From NCBI RefSeq assembly GCF_004331385.1, contig NZ_SJON01000004.1, forward strand, positions 248,001-312,000: a stretch of DNA of 64,000 nt, given 5' to 3'. Below the pieces are notes generated by a model. The model searched no databases. It was given only the letters and a program-made list of their open reading frames with translations, and was not told the DNA's origin. Shown here in pieces: positions 47,506 to 57,208 of this stretch. Position 1 is the first letter of the stretch; each line of letters starts with the position of its first letter. A program made the translations under genes and the position numbers. This DNA is from Enterobacter quasihormaechei. GTDB lineage: Bacteria; Pseudomonadota; Gammaproteobacteria; Enterobacterales; Enterobacteriaceae.

Positions 47506-48396
47506 TCATAGCTCAGCGCAACGCATTTGAGAATGCTGGATTTTTGGCACGGTCATTAGCGTCCAGCCAGCAACCGCTCTTTTCAGCAATTCATCCAGAC
47601 TCAGATCCTGCCATCCCTGCGTTACATTCTGGTTGAGAAATCGCAGCGCGTCGATCAAAACCGGGCGCGGATCGCCGTCAGGCAGCGCCGGGGCATGGTT
47701 CTGTTTTGACAGCTTATTCCCCTGTTCATTGACCGCCAGCGGCAGATGGATGTAATCCGGCACCGTCCAGCCAAACTGCTGGTAAAGCGATATCTGCCGC
47801 ACGGTAGGTTCGACGAGATCCGCTCCACGCACGATTTCCGTGACGCCCTGAAAATGGTCATCGACAACGACCGCCAGATTATAGGCAAACAGACCATCAC
47901 GACGGTGAATAATAAAATCCTCACGCGCCAGGCGTTCGTCCGCCTGAAGGGTGCCTGAGAGCACGTCGGTAAAGTGCGTCACCGGAGAGCGCTGTATCAG
48001 CCGTACGGCGGCATTTTCAGGACCGTTGTGCAGCGTACGGCAGTGGCCGTCGTAAACGCCACCCACGCTCTGAATACGCGCGCGCGTGCAGGTGCAGTTA
48101 TAGGAAAGACCCTGTTCAGCAAGCCATGCCAGGCGTTCACGGTAGGCATCATGGCGTTGAGACTGCCAGAGCACTTCGCCGTCCCAGTGAAGACCGTAAT
48201 GTTCCAGCTGACGCAGAATGGTTTCTGCTGCACCGGGAACTTCACGCGGAGGATCGATATCTTCAATGCGGACCAGCCATTTACCCTGACGGGCGCGAGC
48301 CTGTAGGCAGCTGCCTAGCGCGGCAATTAATGAGCCGAAGTGTAATTCACCGGAGGGAGATGGCGCAAAGCGCCCGATATAGTGAGATTCAGACAT
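47506..48396 (-). CDS. gluQ: Glutamyl-Q tRNA(Asp) synthetase
   Basis: A 296-residue paralogue of the GluRS catalytic domain that attaches glutamate to the queuosine of tRNA(Asp). The HIGH-like motif is [11 protein letters not shown], a zinc site is in YNCTCTRAR and GHCR, and KLSKQNHAP replaces KMSKS. It has no anticodon-binding domain, as expected. It lies downstream of dksA with a hairpin between them that begins 13 bases before its start codon. The last 25 residues differ from E. coli. Confidence 0.96.
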   Translation of the reverse strand: MSESHYIGRFAPSPSGELHFGSLIAALGSCLQARARQGKWLVRIEDIDPPREVPGAAETILRQLEHYGLHWDGEVLWQSQRHDAYRERLAWLAEQGLSYNCTCTRARIQSVGGVYDGHCRTLHNGPENAAVRLIQRSPVTHFTDVLSGTLQADERLAREDFIIHRRDGLFAYNLAVVVDDHFQGVTEIVRGADLVEPTVRQISLYQQFGWTVPDYIHLPLAVNEQGNKLSKQNHAPALPDGDPRPVLIDALRFLNQNVTQGWQDLSLDELLKRAVAGWTLMTVPKIQHSQMRCAEL

Positions 48397-48408
48397 ATCA
48401 ACGGTAAC

Positions 48409-48431
48409 AAGGCGGGAGAGACTCCCGCCTT
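48409..48431 (-). terminator. Hairpin between dksA and gluQ
   Basis: AAGGCGGGAG, loop AGA, CTCCCGCCTT: a perfect 10-bp stem ending 12 bases before the gluQ start codon. A terminator between dksA and gluQ has been described in Shigella flexneri as limiting gluQ. The same arrangement is seen here. Confidence 0.8.
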
Positions 48432-48453
48432 TGCAGTAGTGAGAGGGCAGGCG

Positions 48454-48909
48454 TTAACCGGCCATCTGTTTTTCGCGGATTTCTGCCAGCGTTTTACAAT
48501 CGATGCACAGATCGGCTGTTGGACGCGCTTCCAGGCGACGAATACCGATTTCAACACCGCAGGATTCGCAGTAGCCAAAATCTTCGTCCTCGACCTTCTT
48601 CAGCGTTTTTTCGATCTTTTTGATCAGTTTGCGCTCGCGGTCACGGTTACGCAGTTCGAGGCTGAACTCTTCTTCCTGAGCGGCACGGTCGACCGGATCC
48701 GGGAAGTTAGCAGCTTCATCCTGCATATGTGTAACGGTGCGATCGACTTCATCCCTGAGTTGATTACGCCATGCTTCAAGAATACGCTTGAAGTGCGACA
48801 GCTGGGCTTCGTTCATATACTCTTCGCCCGGCTTCTCTTGATACGGCTCCACCCCAGCGATGGCGAGAATACTCAGGGACGATGTTTTACGGTTTTGCCC
48901 TTCTTGCAT
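48454..48909 (-). CDS. dksA: RNA polymerase-binding transcription factor DksA
   Basis: A 151-residue secondary-channel regulator acting with ppGpp. The coiled-coil tip carries Asp71 and Asp74 (FPDPVDRA); the zinc finger uses Cys114, Cys117, Cys135 and Cys138. The ATG at 48907-48909 gives [19 protein letters not shown], the E. coli start, with GGAG upstream. The protein is nearly identical to E. coli DksA. Upstream lies sfsA in the same direction after about 180 bases that hold the dksA promoter. Confidence 0.99.
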   Translation of the reverse strand: MQEGQNRKTSSLSILAIAGVEPYQEKPGEEYMNEAQLSHFKRILEAWRNQLRDEVDRTVTHMQDEAANFPDPVDRAAQEEEFSLELRNRDRERKLIKKIEKTLKKVEDEDFGYCESCGVEIGIRRLEARPTADLCIDCKTLAEIREKQMAG

Positions 48910-49085
48910 GTTGCTTCTCCTTAACACGCACTATCGATCCCCATGTTGGGGGAAAAATCAGGTCGCTATAAATAGCAGATGCTTTTCCGTATGGCAATTA
49001 TCTAAACGTAACACTTGACAACCCTGTGAGGAAAAGCGTATTTGCGCACGCGGCCAGAACACTTATTAGTCAATCGTCTAATCCC

Positions 49086-49790
49086 TTATAAGACAATGGG
49101 AAGAGAGGATCTCAGAGTCATATTATCGGCAGAAAGTTCCGCTTTATAAGCCAAAATCTCTACCCCCTGCTTTTGTGCCTCATTCAACAATTGCGCGTAT
49201 TTAGGATCAATATGACGGGCCGGGGAGAACCGTTCAATGGCTGAATGCAGAACCGCAAACAGCAACACGGCGCGCTTGCCCGCCGCCGCCACACTCATTA
49301 GCTCTCGCAGATGCTTCTGGCCACGTAGCGTTACCGCATCCGGAAAGAAGCCGTTTTCCTGTTCTGCTAACGTCACTGATTTCACTTCAATATAGCACTC
49401 AGGCCGGTCTTCCGCCTGGAGCATAAAATCAATTCTGCTACCTTCATCGCCATATTTCACTTCGCTTTTTTGCGTGCCGTAACCCACAAGTTCAGGAAGG
49501 GTTCCCTGGGTCAGGGATTCCTTAACCAGCTGATTGGCGCGCAGGGTATTAACGCAAATAAATGCCCCGTTTTGCGTTTCGGTCATTTCCCAGGTATGGG
49601 GATATTTGCGTTTAGTATTTTCTGAAGTGGAATACCAGACCGTATCACCCGGCGTGGCGCAACCGGTCATGGCGCCGGTGTTAGGACAGTGCAGCGTGAG
49701 CGTTTCGCCCTCAGGCGTGATTACGTCAGCGAGAAAGCGTTTGTAACGCTGGATCAGCGTGGCGGGCTGGAGTGCAGGGCTAAACTTCAT
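49086..49790 (-). CDS. sfsA: SfsA, sugar fermentation stimulation protein
   Basis: A 234-residue protein with an OB-like N-terminal part and a C-terminal nuclease-like fold ([19 protein letters not shown], with the acidic and lysine residues of PD-(D/E)XK enzymes). In E. coli it binds DNA and affects maltose metabolism; its biochemical activity is uncertain. It overlaps the end of thpR by 11 bases, suggesting co-transcription. Confidence 0.95.
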   Translation of the reverse strand: MKFSPALQPATLIQRYKRFLADVITPEGETLTLHCPNTGAMTGCATPGDTVWYSTSENTKRKYPHTWEMTETQNGAFICVNTLRANQLVKESLTQGTLPELVGYGTQKSEVKYGDEGSRIDFMLQAEDRPECYIEVKSVTLAEQENGFFPDAVTLRGQKHLRELMSVAAAGKRAVLLFAVLHSAIERFSPARHIDPKYAQLLNEAQKQGVEILAYKAELSADNMTLRSSLPIVL

Positions 49791-50334
49791 CAGGATTCCT
49801 TAGCGTGTCGCCCAGCGTCCAGCGCTGGAGCGGAGTATAGCGGGTGCGTCCTTGTACAAAGACAGATTCGTAAAGCGCAAATTCCTTCACCTCAAAGGAC
49901 CAGTGAAAGCCCGGAGGCGGGATGGCAACGGCCTGACCCGCATCGCGCAGCAGGGTAATGTGGGGATGAAACGGCTGCGGGCTCTGGTAACAGCCGCTGC
50001 GCGCGGCCTGCGCCCGCAGCATGCTGGCGAGCTGGAGCAGCCCGCGAGGGGGCTGACGCGTCCCCAGCCAGACCACCCGAGAACGCAGCCATTGCCCGGC
50101 ATCGTCAAGATGCAGCGTAAACCCCGGCTGGGAAATGCGTCCGGCCAGTGCGCTTAAGGCGCGCTGCTTTTCAGCGCTTACATCGCCGAGAAACGCTAAC
50201 GTCAGGTGCATATTGGCGGCGGCGACAGGGCGGCCCGCTTCTGCCGGGAAGTGGCTGGCGCGCCAGCGAACAATTTGCCGTTGAAGCGAGGCGGGTAATT
50301 CAATGGCGAAGAATAGCCGTTTTGACTCAGACAT
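49780..50334 (-). CDS. thpR: RNA 2',3'-cyclic phosphodiesterase (2H family)
   Basis: A 184-residue 2H phosphoesterase, formerly LigT, that opens 2',3'-cyclic phosphates. The two HxTx motifs are HLTL and HITL. The ATG at 50332-50334 gives [17 protein letters not shown], matching E. coli; a much longer upstream frame is chance. It is divergent from hrpB (73-base spacer) and overlaps sfsA. Confidence 0.95.
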   Translation of the reverse strand: MSESKRLFFAIELPASLQRQIVRWRASHFPAEAGRPVAAANMHLTLAFLGDVSAEKQRALSALAGRISQPGFTLHLDDAGQWLRSRVVWLGTRQPPRGLLQLASMLRAQAARSGCYQSPQPFHPHITLLRDAGQAVAIPPPGFHWSFEVKEFALYESVFVQGRTRYTPLQRWTLGDTLRNPDEV

Positions 50335-50407
50335 GCGCAAGACTCGGTAATGATATGCGCCGATGCTACAATGTACGCCGATTAATGTTAACCCTCTGGA
50401 GCCGTAA

Positions 50408-52837
50408 GTGTCTTCTTTGCCCGTTGCCGTCGTCCTTCCTGAGCTTCTTGCCGCCTTAGAACATGCGCCACAGGTTTTGCTCAGCGCGCCCACGGGAGCG
50501 GGTAAATCTACCTGGCTGCCCCTGCAAATCCTGCGTGAGGGGAACATCAGCGGGAAAATTATCCTGCTGGAGCCGCGCAGGCTGGCCGCGCGCAACGTGG
50601 CGCAGCGCCTGGCGGAACTGCTGAATGAAAAACCGGGCGAGACGGTAGGGTACAGGATGCGCGCTGAAACCTGCGTTGGCGCGTCCACGCGGCTGGAGGT
50701 GGTCACCGAAGGCATCCTCACCCGTATGCTGCAAAACGATCCGGAGCTGACCGGCATCGGGCTGGTGATCCTTGATGAATTTCACGAGCGCAGCCTACAG
50801 GCCGATCTGGCCCTTGCGCTGCTGCTCGACGTTCAGCAGGGGCTGCGCGACGACCTTCGCCTGCTGATTATGTCGGCGACGCTGGATAACGACCGGCTCC
50901 GGCAGACGCTCCCCGACGCGCCGATGATTGCCTCCGAAGGACGAGCCTTTCCGGTTGAGCGCCGCTATCAGCCGCTGCCTGCGCATCAGCGCGTTGACGA
51001 AGCCGTTGCCATCGCCACCGCCGAACTGCTCCGCCAGGAGCCCGGCTCGCTGCTGCTGTTTTTGCCCGGCGTAGGTGAAATCCAGCGCGTACAGGAGCAG
51101 CTGGCGTCACGGGTGAGCAGCGATGTTGCGCTTTGTCCGCTGTATGGCGCCCTGTCGTTAAGCGACCAGCGCAAAGCAATCCTTCCCGCCCCGGCGGGGC
51201 AGCGCAAAGTGGTGCTGGCGACCAATATTGCCGAAACCAGTTTGACCATCGAAGGCATTCGCCTTGTGGTGGACAGTACGCAGGAGAGGGTCGCCAGCTT
51301 TGATCCGCGCACCGGGCTGACCAGGCTGCTGACGCAGCGCATTAGCCAGGCCTCGATGGTGCAGCGCGCAGGGCGAGCCGGGCGTCTTGAGCCGGGTATT
51401 TGTCTGCATTTAACCAGCGCCGAGCAGGCGGAGCGTGCGGCACTACAAAGTACGCCTGAAATTTTGCAAAGCGATCTCTCCGGGCTGGTGATGGATCTGA
51501 TGCAGTGGGGCTGCCCGGACCCTGACCAGCTCACCTGGCTTAATCCTCCGCCTGTCGTGAACCTCACCGCCGCGCGCAGCCTGCTGACCCAACTTGGTGC
51601 GCTGGAAGGCGAGCGACTGACGGCGCGCGGCCAGAAAATGGCGGCGCTGGGCAACGATCCGCGACTGGCAGCGATGCTGGTGGCCGCGCAGGGCGATAAT
51701 GAAATTGCCACGGCGGCAAAACTGGCGGCTATTCTTGAGGAGCCGCCGCGCGGCGGCAGCAGCGATCTGGGGCAGGCCTTTTCACGCAATCAGGGAAACT
51801 GGCAGCAGCGGGCACAGCAGCTATGTCATCGTCTGAAGAGCCGGGGAGGATCGCCTGACAGCGATAAAATGACTTCTCTGCTGGCACAGGCTTTTCCGGA
51901 CAGGATTGCGCGCCGCCGCGGACTTGACGGCCGCTATCAGCTGGCAAACGGGATGGGCGCGATGCTCGACAGCGATGATGCCCTGACGCGTCATGAATGG
52001 CTCATTGCTCCTCTGCTGCTACAGGGCAGCCATTCCCCGGATGCGCGCATCTTGCAGGCGCTTGCCGTGGATATTGACGCCCTGACGCGTGCCTGCCCGC
52101 AGCTGCTTCAGCAATCTGACATCGTCGAATGGGATGATGCCCAGGGTACGCTGAAGGCGTTCCGTCGTAGTCAGATTGGTAAACTGACGCTCGGGACGAC
52201 ACCGCTGGCGAAGCCGTCGGAAGAAGAGTTACACCAGGCGATGCTGAACGGCATCCGGGAAAAAGGGCTGAGTGTTCTGAACTGGACACCGGAGGCGGAG
52301 CAGTACCGTATTCGTCTGCACTGCGCCGCGAAATGGCTGCCGCAATACGGCTGGCCGGCGGTGGATGACGATACCCTGCTCGCGACGCTTGAACAGTGGC
52401 TGCTGCCGCAGATGAGCGGCGTGCACTCGCTGCGCGCCCTTAAGGCGCTTGATGTTAAGGCAGCGTTACAGAATTTACTGGACTGGTCGTTACGTCAACG
52501 TCTGGATAGTGAACTGCCTGGGCATTACACTGTGCCAACCGGGAGCCGGATTGCTATTCGTTATCATGAGGATAATCCTCCGGCGCTGGCGGTTCGGATG
52601 CAGGAGATGTTTGGTGAGGCCACCACGCCGTCGATCGCTGAAGGGCGCGTGCCGTTAGTGCTTGAGCTGCTTTCGCCCGCGCATCGTCCCTTGCAGATCA
52701 CCCGCGATCTGGGCGCGTTCTGGGCGGGGAGCTATCGTGACGTGCAGAAAGAGATGAAAGGGCGGTACCCCAAACACGTCTGGCCGGACGATCCGGCGAA
52801 TACCGCGCCGACGCGGCGCACGAAGAAATATTCGTGA
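50408..52837 (+). CDS. hrpB: ATP-dependent RNA helicase HrpB
   Basis: An 809-residue DEAH-type helicase, with GTG start at 50408 as judged from the E. coli N-terminus MSSLPVAVVLPELL. Motifs are APTGAGKST (I), LDEFHERS (II), SATLD (III), TNIAETSLTI (V) and QRAGRAGR (VI), followed by the HA2 and HrpB-specific C-terminal domains. The role in RNA metabolism is not well defined; in some bacteria it affects mRNA processing. Its stop is about 150 bases before mrcB. Confidence 0.97.
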   Translation: MSSLPVAVVLPELLAALEHAPQVLLSAPTGAGKSTWLPLQILREGNISGKIILLEPRRLAARNVAQRLAELLNEKPGETVGYRMRAETCVGASTRLEVVTEGILTRMLQNDPELTGIGLVILDEFHERSLQADLALALLLDVQQGLRDDLRLLIMSATLDNDRLRQTLPDAPMIASEGRAFPVERRYQPLPAHQRVDEAVAIATAELLRQEPGSLLLFLPGVGEIQRVQEQLASRVSSDVALCPLYGALSLSDQRKAILPAPAGQRKVVLATNIAETSLTIEGIRLVVDSTQERVASFDPRTGLTRLLTQRISQASMVQRAGRAGRLEPGICLHLTSAEQAERAALQSTPEILQSDLSGLVMDLMQWGCPDPDQLTWLNPPPVVNLTAARSLLTQLGALEGERLTARGQKMAALGNDPRLAAMLVAAQGDNEIATAAKLAAILEEPPRGGSSDLGQAFSRNQGNWQQRAQQLCHRLKSRGGSPDSDKMTSLLAQAFPDRIARRRGLDGRYQLANGMGAMLDSDDALTRHEWLIAPLLLQGSHSPDARILQALAVDIDALTRACPQLLQQSDIVEWDDAQGTLKAFRRSQIGKLTLGTTPLAKPSEEELHQAMLNGIREKGLSVLNWTPEAEQYRIRLHCAAKWLPQYGWPAVDDDTLLATLEQWLLPQMSGVHSLRALKALDVKAALQNLLDWSLRQRLDSELPGHYTVPTGSRIAIRYHEDNPPALAVRMQEMFGEATTPSIAEGRVPLVLELLSPAHRPLQITRDLGAFWAGSYRDVQKEMKGRYPKHVWPDDPANTAPTRRTKKYS

Positions 52838-52881
52838 TGAATCGAAAAGGGGAGTGCGGCCTGATGCCCTCACCCCCGGCT

Positions 52882-52898
52882 CTCTCCCACGGGGAGAG
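52882..52898. repeat. Short palindrome, possible dispersed element
   Basis: CTCTCCC, loop ACG, GGGAGAG, preceded by CCCTCACCCCCGG. The C-rich lead and palindromic core resemble dispersed repeats of Enterobacteriaceae; it could also end the hrpB transcript. Confidence 0.4.
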
Positions 52899-52990
52899 TG
52901 ACAAACAAACTTTGAGAGATTTCTTCTTTCACTGACCTGTGCAAGATAAGAAAATCTGGCCTTTGCGCCTGAATGTTGCGGAGAAAAAGC

Positions 52991-55516
52991 ATGGCGGGGA
53001 ATGACCGCGAGCCAATAGGACGTAAGGGAAAGCCAGCGCGTCCGGCGAAAGAAAAGGTAAGCCGTCGTCGCCTCAGAGATGAGGAGTATGACGATGACTA
53101 TGAAGACGATTATGAGGATGAAGAACCGATGCCGCGTAAAGGGAAAGGCAAAGGGCGTAAGCCTCGTGGAAAGCGTGGCTGGTTCTGGCTGCTGCTGAAG
53201 CTGTTCATTGTTTTTGTTGTTCTGATCGCGATTTACGGCGTGTATCTGGATCAGAAGATCCGCAGCCGTATCGACGGGAAAGTCTGGCAATTGCCGGCGG
53301 CAGTGTATGGTCGCATGGTGAACCTTGAGCCGGACATGTCCATCAGCAAAAACGAGATGGTGAAACTGCTGCAAGCTACGCAGTATCGTCAGGTCACGAA
53401 AATGACCCGTCCGGGCGAATTTACCGTCCAGGCGAAAAGCATTGAGATGATCCGCCGTCCGTTCGACTTCCCGGACAGCAAAGAGGGTCAGGTGCGCGCG
53501 CGTCTGACCTTTGACGGCGATCGCCTGGAAACCATTGAGAACATGGATAACGACCGCCAGTTCGGTTTCTTCCGTCTCGATCCGCGCCTGATCACCATGC
53601 TGTCGTCCGCAAACGGCGAACAGCGCCTGTTCGTGGCGCGTAACGGCTTCCCGGATCTGCTGGTGGATACCCTGCTGGCAACCGAAGACCGTCACTTCTA
53701 CGAGCACGACGGTATTAGCCTCTACTCCATTGGCCGTGCGGTGCTGGCGAACCTGACCGCCGGGCGTACGGTGCAGGGGGCGAGTACGCTTACCCAGCAG
53801 CTGGTGAAAAACCTGTTCCTCTCCAGCGAACGCTCTTACTGGCGTAAAGCCAACGAAGCGTACATGGCCGTGCTGATGGATGCGCGCTACAGCAAGGATC
53901 GTATCCTTGAGCTGTACATGAACGAGGTGTACCTCGGCCAGAGCGGCGATAACGAAATCCGCGGCTTCCCGCTGGCGAGCCTGTACTACTTTGGCCGTCC
54001 GGTGGAAGAGCTGAGTCTTGATCAGCAGGCGCTGCTGGTGGGCATGGTTAAAGGGGCGTCAATCTATAACCCGTGGCGCAACCCGAAACTGGCGCTGGAG
54101 CGTCGTAATCTGGTGCTGCGTCTGCTGCAACAGCAGCAGGTGATTGACCAGGAGCTGTACGACATGCTGAGCGCGCGTCCGCTGGGCGTTCAGCCGCGCG
54201 GTGGGGTCATCTCCCCGCAGCCTGCCTTTATGCAGATGGTGCGTCAGGAGCTGCAATCTAAGCTCGGAGATAAAGTAAAAGATCTCTCCGGAGTGAAGAT
54301 CTTTACCACCTTTGACTCCGTGGCGCAGGATGCGGCAGAAAAAGCGGCGGTGGAAGGTATTCCGGTTCTGAAGAAGCAGCGTAAGCTGAGCGATCTGGAA
54401 ACCGCGATGGTGGTGGTTGACCGCAACACCGGCGAAGTTCGCGCCATGGTGGGCGGCGCCGAGCCGCAGTATGCGGGCTATAACCGTGCGATGCAGGCGC
54501 GTCGTTCGATTGGTTCTCTGGCAAAACCGGCGACCTATCTGACCGCGCTGAGCCAGCCGAACCTCTATCGCCTGAACACCTGGATCGCCGATGCGCCCAT
54601 CTCCCTGCGCCAGCCTAACGGCCAGGTATGGTCTCCGCAGAACGACGATAAACAGTTCAGCGGTCAGGTGATGCTGGTGGATGCGTTAACCCGCTCAATG
54701 AACGTGCCGACGGTTAACCTCGGGATGGCGCTGGGCCTGCCGGCCATCACCGATACCTGGCAGAAGCTGGGCGTGCCGAAAGATCAGCTGCACCCTGTTC
54801 CGGCCATGATCCTGGGGGCGCTTAACCTGACGCCAATCGAAGTGGCCCAGGCGTTCCAGACCATTGCCAGCGGCGGTAATCGTGCTCCGCTTTCCGCCCT
54901 GCGTTCGGTGATAGCGGAAGATGGATCCGTGCTGTATCAAAGCTTCCCGCAGGCTGAGCGCGCGGTTCCGGCGCAGGCAGCCTATATGACGTTATGGACG
55001 ATGCAGCAGGTTGTACAGCGCGGTACCGGGCGTCAGCTGGGGGCGAAGTATCCGGGTCTGCATCTGGCAGGTAAAACCGGGACCACCAACAACAACGTTG
55101 ATACCTGGTTTGCCGGTATTGACGGCCGTGAAGTGGTGATCACCTGGGTGGGTCGCGACAACAACCAGCCGACCAAACTGTATGGTGCAAGCGGTGCAAT
55201 GTCGATTTACCAGCGCTATCTGGCAAATCAGTCTCCGGTGCCGCTGAACCTCGTTGCGCCGGAAGATATCGTCGATATGGGCGTGGACAGCTCAGGTAAC
55301 TTCATCTGCGGCGGCGGCGTGCGTTCGCTGCCGGTCTGGACGACCAATCCGGATGCGCTGTGCCAGCAAAGCCAGCCTGAGCAGCCAACGGGCAATCCGT
55401 TTGACCAGTCTTCTCAGCCTCAACAGCCGCAGCAGCAACAGCCGCAGCAGCAGGACGAGAAGAAAGACAGCGACGGCGTCGCCGGCTGGATCAAGGACAT
55501 GTTCGGCGGAAATTAA
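52991..55516 (+). CDS. mrcB: Penicillin-binding protein 1B
   Basis: An 841-residue bifunctional murein synthase. A basic and acidic cytoplasmic tail ([17 protein letters not shown]) precedes one TM helix (about 65-87), a UB2H domain, the glycosyltransferase domain (Glu232 in [10 protein letters not shown]) and the transpeptidase domain (Ser509 in SLAK, and KTGTTNN), with a Gln/Pro-rich tail. The ATG at 52991 was chosen because the upstream six codons are not conserved. Of the two forms known in E. coli, the longer one is given here. A strong terminator follows. Confidence 0.98.
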   Translation: MAGNDREPIGRKGKPARPAKEKVSRRRLRDEEYDDDYEDDYEDEEPMPRKGKGKGRKPRGKRGWFWLLLKLFIVFVVLIAIYGVYLDQKIRSRIDGKVWQLPAAVYGRMVNLEPDMSISKNEMVKLLQATQYRQVTKMTRPGEFTVQAKSIEMIRRPFDFPDSKEGQVRARLTFDGDRLETIENMDNDRQFGFFRLDPRLITMLSSANGEQRLFVARNGFPDLLVDTLLATEDRHFYEHDGISLYSIGRAVLANLTAGRTVQGASTLTQQLVKNLFLSSERSYWRKANEAYMAVLMDARYSKDRILELYMNEVYLGQSGDNEIRGFPLASLYYFGRPVEELSLDQQALLVGMVKGASIYNPWRNPKLALERRNLVLRLLQQQQVIDQELYDMLSARPLGVQPRGGVISPQPAFMQMVRQELQSKLGDKVKDLSGVKIFTTFDSVAQDAAEKAAVEGIPVLKKQRKLSDLETAMVVVDRNTGEVRAMVGGAEPQYAGYNRAMQARRSIGSLAKPATYLTALSQPNLYRLNTWIADAPISLRQPNGQVWSPQNDDKQFSGQVMLVDALTRSMNVPTVNLGMALGLPAITDTWQKLGVPKDQLHPVPAMILGALNLTPIEVAQAFQTIASGGNRAPLSALRSVIAEDGSVLYQSFPQAERAVPAQAAYMTLWTMQQVVQRGTGRQLGAKYPGLHLAGKTGTTNNNVDTWFAGIDGREVVITWVGRDNNQPTKLYGASGAMSIYQRYLANQSPVPLNLVAPEDIVDMGVDSSGNFICGGGVRSLPVWTTNPDALCQQSQPEQPTGNPFDQSSQPQQPQQQQPQQQDEKKDSDGVAGWIKDMFGGN

Positions 55517-55859
55517 TTAATTCCCTGAATTTAAAAGCCGCTTTCTCGTAAAGCGGCTTTTTTTATTTCCCTCCGTTGCTTTATTATAATTATTAAATAT
55601 TGATTGTAGAATTATTAATCTTATAGACTGGTTTTATAAATCAGGGGGTTATAATAATCGTGACCGATTTTACCCTTTTGCACGCTGGACATGATAAAGA
55701 ATAATCTGATGTAATCCCGCCATGAAATTCATCATTCGTCAGGACATTCTTATTTGGATGGGGTGGAAAATGAATGATGTCTCGCTTTACCTGACATTCT
55801 GATGCAAATTCGCTTTGCCGGGAATGGATACCTTCATCAGCAAATATAAGGATATTGTT
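55517..55859. other. mrcB-fimbrial operon B spacer
   Basis: After the mrcB terminator the sequence turns AT-rich (55570-55800) and carries the fimbrial promoter, which I cannot pin down. No recombinase gene or clear long inverted repeats are present. Confidence 0.6.
55533..55565 (+). terminator. Rho-independent terminator of mrcB
   Basis: AAAGCCGCTTT, loop CTCGT, AAAGCGGCTTTTTTTT: a perfect stem with a long T-run, about 15 bases past the stop. Confidence 0.95.
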
Positions 55860-56432
55860 ATGCGTAAATATATTATTACTTCTTTACTGGGCGGAAGCAT
55901 TTTGGCGGCGCTGTCGCTTCCGGTTTTGGCATCGAATGATTCCGGCACGGTGAACTTTGCCGGGAAAATTGTTGCGGATACCTGCGAAATTAACGTTGAT
56001 GGCACCGGTACGAATGCATCGACCGTAACGTTTGCCGATACCTATCCTTCGGATTATAGCGGCGACGGCTCGGTGGGAACTTCAAAAGCGTTCAAAATTG
56101 AGGTGAAGAAATGCGACCCGCTGGTCGCAAAACTGAACCTGAAGTTCAGCGGCTCCACCACGGACGCCGCTTACAAACGTCTTCAGAACGATCTGACCGG
56201 TGAAGGTAATGCCACCAACGTCGGTATTATCGTCAGCAATGAGAATGGCACGAAAGGGGACGTGATTTTTGACGGATCTACCCCTGACGCGGGCACTGAC
56301 GTTGCGAACGATGCGACGGGACAGGCTGCTTCCGTCTTTAACTACACCGCGAAGGTTATTCAGGTTGGAGAAGACGCGCCAACGGCGGGTCATTATGCCT
56401 CCTCTGCCACGTTCGAGGTTGTTTATCGCTAA
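55860..56432 (+). CDS. Major fimbrial pilin, cluster B
   Basis: A 190-residue pilin. ATG at 55860 has AAGGA eight bases upstream and opens a signal peptide (MRKYIITSLLGGSILAALS, to PVLA). The mature chain begins DSGTVNFAGKIVADTCEINV, with cysteines in DTCEI and KKCDP, and ends TFEVVYR. It is distinct from the cluster A pilins. A hairpin follows. Confidence 0.9.
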   Translation: MRKYIITSLLGGSILAALSLPVLASNDSGTVNFAGKIVADTCEINVDGTGTNASTVTFADTYPSDYSGDGSVGTSKAFKIEVKKCDPLVAKLNLKFSGSTTDAAYKRLQNDLTGEGNATNVGIIVSNENGTKGDVIFDGSTPDAGTDVANDATGQAASVFNYTAKVIQVGEDAPTAGHYASSATFEVVYR

Positions 56433-56440
56433 AAAAATCG

Positions 56441-56460
56441 GGCAGCCTGAAAAGGCTGCC
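56441..56460 (+). terminator. Intercistronic hairpin after the cluster B pilin
   Basis: GGCAGCC, loop TGAAAA, GGCTGCC, followed by TTCTGG; an A-tract precedes it. Without a strong U-tract it may slow 3' exonucleases more than end transcription. Confidence 0.55.
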
Positions 56461-56474
56461 TTCTGGAACGCAGG

Positions 56475-57188
56475 ATGAAACATTTAATTAAAGTGTTATG
56501 CGGCTGCCTGGTTATTTCCTGCTGTTCAGCGCAGGCCAGCGTGGTTCTCGGTGGAACGCGAATCGTTTATCCATCGAATAAGTCTGAAGTGCAAATTGCC
56601 CTCAAGAATAAAGATCCTCATACGCGTTATCTGGTACAGAGCTGGGTGAGCTATCCCAATAATGCGAAAGCCCCCTTTGTTATCACGCCTCCCGTGTATA
56701 AATTACAGGAAAATCGCCAGACGCTTTTACATATTATTTTTACCGGCGATAAAAAAAGCCTGCCTGCGGATCGGGAGTCACTCTTTCTGGCTAACGTTAA
56801 ATCCGTTTCGGCCTTATCGCCGGAATTAAAAGATAAGAATACCCTTCAGTTTGCGATGAAAACGCGTCTGAAGCTGTTCTGGCGCCCTGCGCAGCTGAAA
56901 GAAACAGACGCGCTGCACGCCTTTGAAAAAATCACGTTTCGCCGTCAGGGTGACACTCTGATTGCAAAAAATTCCACGCCTTTTTACGTCTCATTTGGCG
57001 AGCTGGCCGTTGGCGGCACAAGCGTGCCGGTGGTGGATAACAAAGCCACGCCGGGAGCGATTTCCATGATGGTTGCGCCATTCAGCGAGCAGCGTTTCGC
57101 CCTGCCCGGATCGGCAAAAGGCGTCGTGACGTGGACGGCAATCAATGATTTCGGCGCGCAAACCCCTCAACGCAGTCAGGCACTGTAA
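56475..57188 (+). CDS. Periplasmic fimbrial chaperone (PapD family), cluster B
   Basis: A 237-residue periplasmic chaperone. Signal peptide to about CSAQA; then SVVLGGTRIVYPSNKSEVQI with the cleft Arg, LPADRESLFLANVKSV and KTRLKLFWRP with the cleft Lys. Follows the pilin by 42 bases and precedes the usher by 20. It differs clearly from the cluster A chaperone, so the two operons are independent acquisitions rather than a recent duplication. Confidence 0.93.
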   Translation: MKHLIKVLCGCLVISCCSAQASVVLGGTRIVYPSNKSEVQIALKNKDPHTRYLVQSWVSYPNNAKAPFVITPPVYKLQENRQTLLHIIFTGDKKSLPADRESLFLANVKSVSALSPELKDKNTLQFAMKTRLKLFWRPAQLKETDALHAFEKITFRRQGDTLIAKNSTPFYVSFGELAVGGTSVPVVDNKATPGAISMMVAPFSEQRFALPGSAKGVVTWTAINDFGAQTPQRSQAL

Positions 57189-57208
57189 ACCGCTCATGCT
57201 GGTATCGT

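Noticed and set aside
49780-50757. A 325-codon version of thpR
   Set aside because: The upstream 141 codons run antisense into hrpB and have no similarity to the family, and the inner ATG gives the right length.
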